DNA from: Empedobacter brevis_A
GTDB taxonomy: Bacteria > Bacteroidota > Bacteroidia > Flavobacteriales > Weeksellaceae
Assembly (NCBI RefSeq): GCF_965118635.1
Contig: NZ_CBCPHV010000002.1
Location: 124,001-188,000, forward strand
DNA length: 64,000 bases
Direction of reading: 5' to 3'
Numbering within the stretch: the stretch's first letter is position 1; every line of letters begins with the position of its first letter. Positions 60,299 to 64,000 of the stretch are shown piece after piece. A program made the translations under genes and the position numbers. The notes under the pieces were generated by a model, which was given only the letters and a program-made list of their open reading frames with translations, was not told the origin of the DNA and ran no database searches.

Positions 60299-61084
60299 AT
60301 GGAAAATTCAACATCAATCCTATACACACAAGAGGGAGGAATTGCTACGATTACGTTGAATCGTCCTTCTGTATTTAACAGTTTTAATCAAGAAATGATT
60401 AAATCTCTTCAACATCATTTAGATGTTGCAGCACAAGACGTTTCTGTTCGTGCAGTTATTTTAACAGCTACAGGAAAAGCATTTTGTGCTGGCCAAGATT
60501 TAGGCGAAGTATTAGAAGAAAAGGAAATCGATTTCAATAAAATCGTAACAGAAAACTACAATCCATTGGTTCTAAAAATTAGAAATATGGACAAACCAGT
60601 TGTTGCTGCTGTAAATGGTGTTGCTGCTGGTGCAGGAGCAAATCTAGCTTTAGCTTGCGACATTGTAGTTGCAAAAGAATCTGCAAATTTTATTCAAGCA
60701 TTTTCTAAAATTGGTTTAATCCCAGATTGTGGCGGAACTTATTTTTTACCACGTTTAGTTGGACTTCAAAAAGCAACAGCTTTAATGATGCTTGCAGATA
60801 AAATTTCTGCAGCAGAAGCGAAAGAAATCGGAATGATTTACGATTATTTTACAGATGATACATTTGAAGCAGAAGTATCGAAAATTGCGAATAAGCTAGC
60901 TAGTTTACCAACCAAAGGTTTGGCTTACACAAAGAAGTTATTAAATCAAACTTTTCAAAACTCAATTGAAGAACAATTAAAACAAGAAGGTGTTTTTCAA
61001 GATAAAGCAGGTAATACAGCCGATTACAAAGAAGGTGTAAATGCTTTTTTAGAGAAAAGAAATCCAATTTTTAAAGGTGAATAA
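60299..61084 (+). CDS. paaG: PaaG, 1,2-epoxyphenylacetyl-CoA isomerase
   Basis: A 261-residue crotonase-fold enzyme. FCAGQDLGEV, AAVNGVAAGAGANLAL and AFSKIGLIPDCGGTYFLPRLVG match E. coli PaaG more closely than PaaF (the IPDCGGT string is PaaG-like), as does the C-terminal ADYKEGVNAFLEKRNPIFKG. It converts the ring epoxide to oxepin-CoA. The true start is the ATG at 60299 (MENSTSIL), 7 bases after paaD; a longer frame from 60107 would overlap paaD. No paaF is seen. Confidence 0.92.
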   Translation: MENSTSILYTQEGGIATITLNRPSVFNSFNQEMIKSLQHHLDVAAQDVSVRAVILTATGKAFCAGQDLGEVLEEKEIDFNKIVTENYNPLVLKIRNMDKPVVAAVNGVAAGAGANLALACDIVVAKESANFIQAFSKIGLIPDCGGTYFLPRLVGLQKATALMMLADKISAAEAKEIGMIYDYFTDDTFEAEVSKIANKLASLPTKGLAYTKKLLNQTFQNSIEEQLKQEGVFQDKAGNTADYKEGVNAFLEKRNPIFKGE

Positions 61085-61087
61085 GAA

Positions 61088-62245
61088 ATGAGAAAAATAG
61101 GAATTATTGGTGGAGGAGCAATGGGATCTGGTATTGCGCAAGTTTTTGCTCAATCTGGTCATCCAGTTGTTTTATATGACACAAATAAAGAAGCATTGGA
61201 TCGTTCGAAACAAAACTTAGCGAAGACTTTCGAGAAGTTAGTGGCGAAAGAAAAATATACAGCTGAAAAAGCACAAGAAATTCAAAATTCAATCGAATAT
61301 GTAGAAAGTTTAGAACATTTTGCAGACATCGATTTGATGATTGAAGCAATTATAGAAAACTTAGAAATTAAGAAATCAGTTTTCAAGCAAGTCGAAGAAA
61401 TCGTTTCAGATGATTGTATTTTAGCTTCAAATACATCTTCATTATCAATTGCTTCAATTGCTTCAGTTTGTTTAAAACCAGAACGAGTAATTGGAATTCA
61501 TTTTTTCAATCCAGCTCCTTTAATGGCTTTGGTAGAAATTATTCCAGCAGTACAAACGAGAGAAGGTTTAGCGGAAGAAATAAAAACGTTAATTCAATCA
61601 GTTGGTAAATTTCCAGTAATTACAAAAGACACACCAGGATTTATTGTCAATCGTGTCGCTCGTCCATTCTATAGTGAATCAATCCGTTTATTAGAAGAAG
61701 GTGTTGCAGACGAAGAAACAATCGATTTTGCGATGACTTCTTTAGGAGGATTCCGCATGGGACCTTTCGAGTTAATGGATTTTATTGGACATGATGTTAA
61801 TTATCGTGTAACAGAATCAGTATTCGAATCATTTTTCTATGATCCTCGTTTCAAACCATCATTTTCTCAAAAAAGATTATTCGAAGCAGGATTCTACGGA
61901 AGAAAATCAGGGCGCGGATTCTATAATTATGCTGAAGGTGTTGAAAAGAAAGCGCCATCACAAGATCAAGATTTATTAGAAAAAATCTACAAACGTGTTT
62001 TAGTTATGTTGATTAATGAAGCAGCCGATGCATTATTCTTGAATATTGCCAATCGTGAAGATTTAGATACAGCAATGACAAAAGGAGTAAACTATCCAAA
62101 AGGATTATTGAAATGGGCAGATGAATATGGAATCGAGAATGTGAAGAATGATCTAGATGAATTGTATCATTATTATCATGAAGATCGTTACCGTTTAAGT
62201 CCTATTATCCGCAATATGATTAAAGAAAACAAAACATTTTACTAA
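61088..62245 (+). CDS. paaH: 3-hydroxyadipyl-CoA dehydrogenase
   Basis: A 385-residue 3-hydroxyacyl-CoA dehydrogenase. The NAD-binding GIIGGGAMGSGIAQVFAQ is at the N-terminus, IGIHFFNPAPLMALVEIIP carries the catalytic His, and two C-terminal helical modules follow (GFIVNRVARPFYSESIRLLEEG; KRVLVMLINEAADALF). E. coli PaaH is longer (475). It oxidises 3-hydroxyadipyl-CoA to 3-oxoadipyl-CoA before PaaJ cleavage. It follows paaG by 3 bases. Confidence 0.92.
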   Translation: MRKIGIIGGGAMGSGIAQVFAQSGHPVVLYDTNKEALDRSKQNLAKTFEKLVAKEKYTAEKAQEIQNSIEYVESLEHFADIDLMIEAIIENLEIKKSVFKQVEEIVSDDCILASNTSSLSIASIASVCLKPERVIGIHFFNPAPLMALVEIIPAVQTREGLAEEIKTLIQSVGKFPVITKDTPGFIVNRVARPFYSESIRLLEEGVADEETIDFAMTSLGGFRMGPFELMDFIGHDVNYRVTESVFESFFYDPRFKPSFSQKRLFEAGFYGRKSGRGFYNYAEGVEKKAPSQDQDLLEKIYKRVLVMLINEAADALFLNIANREDLDTAMTKGVNYPKGLLKWADEYGIENVKNDLDELYHYYHEDRYRLSPIIRNMIKENKTFY

Positions 62246-62260
62246 ATAGTTATCAAAGAA

Positions 62261-62674
62261 ATGGAACCACAAAAGTTATTGAATAAAATGCTTGACCACG
62301 ATAAATTTAGTGAATGGTTAGGTTTAGAAGTAATCGAAGTAAAACCAGGATACGCAAAGTTGAAAGCTAAAATTCGTCCTGAAATGATGAACGGAGTAGG
62401 TTCTGTTCATGGCGGAGTTACGTTTGCAATGGCAGATTCAGCTTTCGCTTTTTCATGCAATATGTACAATAATATTTCGGTTGCATTAGATGTTCATATT
62501 TCCTTTACAAAAGCAGGAAGAGAAGGAGATATTTTCACAATAGAATCTCAAGAGATTTCTTCAACGAAAAGAACGGGAATATACGATATCAAAGTAACCA
62601 ATCAACATAATGAATTAATTGCTTTATTCAAAGGAACTTGTTTTAGAACAGGTAAACCTTTAATCGAAGAATAA
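62261..62674 (+). CDS. paaI: PaaI acyl-CoA thioesterase
   Basis: A 137-residue hotdog-fold thioesterase. The signature VGSVHGGVTFAMADSAFAF includes the HGG motif, and MEPQKLLNKMLDHDKFSEWLG is the typical N-terminus. PaaI is thought to release CoA from stalled pathway intermediates. It lies between paaH and paaJ. Confidence 0.93.
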   Translation: MEPQKLLNKMLDHDKFSEWLGLEVIEVKPGYAKLKAKIRPEMMNGVGSVHGGVTFAMADSAFAFSCNMYNNISVALDVHISFTKAGREGDIFTIESQEISSTKRTGIYDIKVTNQHNELIALFKGTCFRTGKPLIEE

Positions 62675-62681
62675 AAGGTAA

Positions 62682-62720
62682 GTTTTACGTTATAAATCTT
62701 TTGAATATATTGCGTAAAAC
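62682..62720. repeat. Inverted repeat between paaI and paaJ
   Basis: GTTTTACG (62682-62689) and CGTAAAAC (62713-62720) form an 8-bp inverted repeat around a 23-base spacer, and TGTAAAACGTAT follows at 62728-62739. It lies in the largest gap of the paa run (68 bases). It may be a processing or attenuation hairpin, or a small repeat. Confidence 0.4.
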
Positions 62721-62742
62721 ATATCATGTAAAACGTATAAAA

Positions 62743-63948
62743 ATGAACCAAACATATATTATAGATGGAGTTAGAACTCCAATTGGGAAATTAAAAGGAG
62801 GATTATCAGCTGTTCGTCCAGATGATATGGGAGCAATGGTAATCGCCGAATTATTAAAAAGAAACCCTTCGATTGATCCAGCATCTTTTTACGATGTTGT
62901 TTTAGGAAATGCGAATCAAGCTGGAGAAGATAACCGTAATATTGCTCGTATGTCTGCTTTATTATCAGGTTTACCTTATACAGTTCCAGGTGAAACAGTC
63001 AATCGTTTATGTGCTTCTGGCTTATCGGCAGCAATTTCTGCATCAAGAGCAATTCAAGTAGGAGATGCTCAATTAATGATTTCAGGAGGAGTAGAATCCA
63101 TGACAAGAGCTCCTTTAGTGGTTTCAAAATCAGCTTCTCCATTTGGTGGAGATGCAAAAATCTATGACTCCACTTTTGGATGGCGCTTCATTAATCCTAA
63201 AATGAAAGAAATGTGGGGAGTTGATGGAATGGGAAATACAGCAGAAAACTTAGCTGAACGCGATAATATTTCACGCGAAGATCAAGATAAATTTGCTGTT
63301 TGGTCTCAACAAAAAACAGCAGAAGCTCAAGCAAATGGTCGTTTAGCAAAAGAAATTATGCCCGTTATAATTCCTCAACGCAAAGGAGATGCAATCATTT
63401 TTGATACAGACGAATTCCCAAAGAATAATACAACAATGGAGATTTTATCGAAGTTACGTCCAGCTTTCAAAGCAGATGGTACAGTAACAGCTGGTAATGC
63501 TTCTGGTTTAAATGACGGTGCTGCTGCAAATATTTTAGCATCCGAGCAAGCAATCAAAGACTTTGGTTTAACACCAATGGCACGTATTGTTAGTTCTGGT
63601 GTAGCAGGAGTAGAACCTCGTATCATGGGAATCGGACCTGTTAATGCAACTAAAATTGCACTTAAAAATGCCGGATTAACAATTGATGACATCGATGTAA
63701 TCGAATTAAACGAAGCCTTCGCAGCTCAGTCATTAGCTTGTACTCGTGCTTTAGGTTTAGCAGATAACGATCCTCGTATCAATCCAAATGGTGGTGCAAT
63801 TGCTTTAGGACATCCACTTGGAATGTCTGGAGCGCGTATCTTGAATTCTGCCGCTTACGAATTACAAGCAACAGGAAAACGTTATGCATTAGTAACAATG
63901 TGTATTGGTTTAGGACAAGGTTTCGCTGCAATTATCGAAAGAGCATAA
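62743..63948 (+). CDS. paaJ: 3-oxoadipyl-CoA thiolase
   Basis: A 401-residue thiolase. The nucleophile Cys is in VNRLCASGLSA near residue 90, GHPLGMSGARI carries the catalytic His, and CIGLGQG the second Cys. The length equals that of typical PaaJ/PcaF enzymes, which split 3-oxoadipyl-CoA to succinyl-CoA and acetyl-CoA. I chose the ATG at 62743 (MNQTYIIDGVRTPIGKL); the TTG at 62701 would add an unlikely 14 residues over the inverted repeat. Confidence 0.95.
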   Translation: MNQTYIIDGVRTPIGKLKGGLSAVRPDDMGAMVIAELLKRNPSIDPASFYDVVLGNANQAGEDNRNIARMSALLSGLPYTVPGETVNRLCASGLSAAISASRAIQVGDAQLMISGGVESMTRAPLVVSKSASPFGGDAKIYDSTFGWRFINPKMKEMWGVDGMGNTAENLAERDNISREDQDKFAVWSQQKTAEAQANGRLAKEIMPVIIPQRKGDAIIFDTDEFPKNNTTMEILSKLRPAFKADGTVTAGNASGLNDGAAANILASEQAIKDFGLTPMARIVSSGVAGVEPRIMGIGPVNATKIALKNAGLTIDDIDVIELNEAFAAQSLACTRALGLADNDPRINPNGGAIALGHPLGMSGARILNSAAYELQATGKRYALVTMCIGLGQGFAAIIERA

Positions 63949-63987
63949 AAATAGATTTTAGTATGGAGTAGTTAGCTCTTATATTTT

Positions 63988-64000
63988 CGTCATGCTGAAC
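63988..64000. repeat. Possible start of an interspersed palindromic repeat
   Basis: The window ends in CGTCATGCTGAAC. From memory, this string often begins a palindromic intergenic repeat (GTCATGCTGAACTTGTTTC type) in Flavobacteriia genomes. Only half is visible, so this cannot be confirmed. Confidence 0.3.

Noticed and set aside
1..64000. CRISPR arrays, prophage, integrase, transposase or defence genes
   Set aside because: No regularly spaced direct repeats and no ORF with recognisable recombinase, phage or defence domains. The window reads as core chromosome.

Overview
The window is AT-rich chromosomal DNA from a member of the Bacteroidota, class Flavobacteriia, most likely a Weeksellaceae-type bacterium (Empedobacter, Elizabethkingia and Chryseobacterium relatives). 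The signs are perfect copies of the Bacteroidota -7 promoter box TAnnTTTG in front of many genes, weak Shine-Dalgarno sequences, A-rich starts, family types typical of the class (DUF5686, DUF3810, head-GIN, GLPGLI-like, DUF2089), and a PNGase F-II-like glycosidase. The genus is inference. I saw no rRNA, tRNA, CRISPR, prophage or transposase gene. Gene order looks like core chromosome.

Layout. 1-7.4 kb: housekeeping (tatD end, pyrH-frr, a DUF5686 outer-membrane protein, asnS, rpoN). 7.5-13.6 kb: two membrane transporters, DUF808, a periplasmic amidohydrolase and an alpha/beta hydrolase. 13.6-15.3 kb: secreted PNGase F-like enzyme. 15.4-19.5 kb: a lysine-catabolic group (lysine 6-transaminase, ALDH7-type aminoadipate-semialdehyde dehydrogenase, divergent glutaryl-CoA dehydrogenase). 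19.5-22.9 kb: HAD phosphatase, two cold-shock-domain genes behind a long leader, truC, a lipoprotein. 22.9-24.8 kb: a Fur-family regulator/methyltransferase/ZIP transporter operon with a clear inverted-repeat operator. 25-30 kb: DUF4442 protein, MocR-type regulator divergent from a TonB-dependent receptor, lplA. 30-32.9 kb: a lipoprotein, a candidate small RNA with an FNR-type box, a DUF2089/PH-domain/YIP1 operon whose last gene carries an in-frame stop, and a lipocalin. 33-47 kb: surA, HMG-CoA lyase, pepT, DUF2807, DUF3810, bile-acid symporter family protein, uvrA, OsmC protein, a B12/radical SAM protein, and envelope lipoproteins. 48.4-64 kb: an aromatic catabolic island.

The aromatic island is the main functional theme. 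HppD and HmgA take 4-hydroxyphenylpyruvate to maleylacetoacetate. An E1 alpha/beta fusion plus E2 of a 2-oxo-acid dehydrogenase follows, then paaK-paaR-paaE-A-B-C-D-G-H-I-J for phenylacetate. The ring-opening enzyme PaaZ is not in the window. Two copies of one inverted repeat (AACTAAC-N4-RTTAGTT) sit before the dehydrogenase pair and before paaK. This suggests that the TetR-family regulator encoded inside the paa run controls both units.

The most promising undescribed element is a predicted minus-strand small RNA at about 30632-30743. It has a perfect TTGAT-N4-ATCAA box centred about 41.5 bases before the predicted start, a TAAATTTG promoter box, a 5' hairpin, a strong intrinsic terminator, and an unpaired segment complementary to a typical A-rich start region. 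All functional statements here are by-eye reading. No database search was possible.
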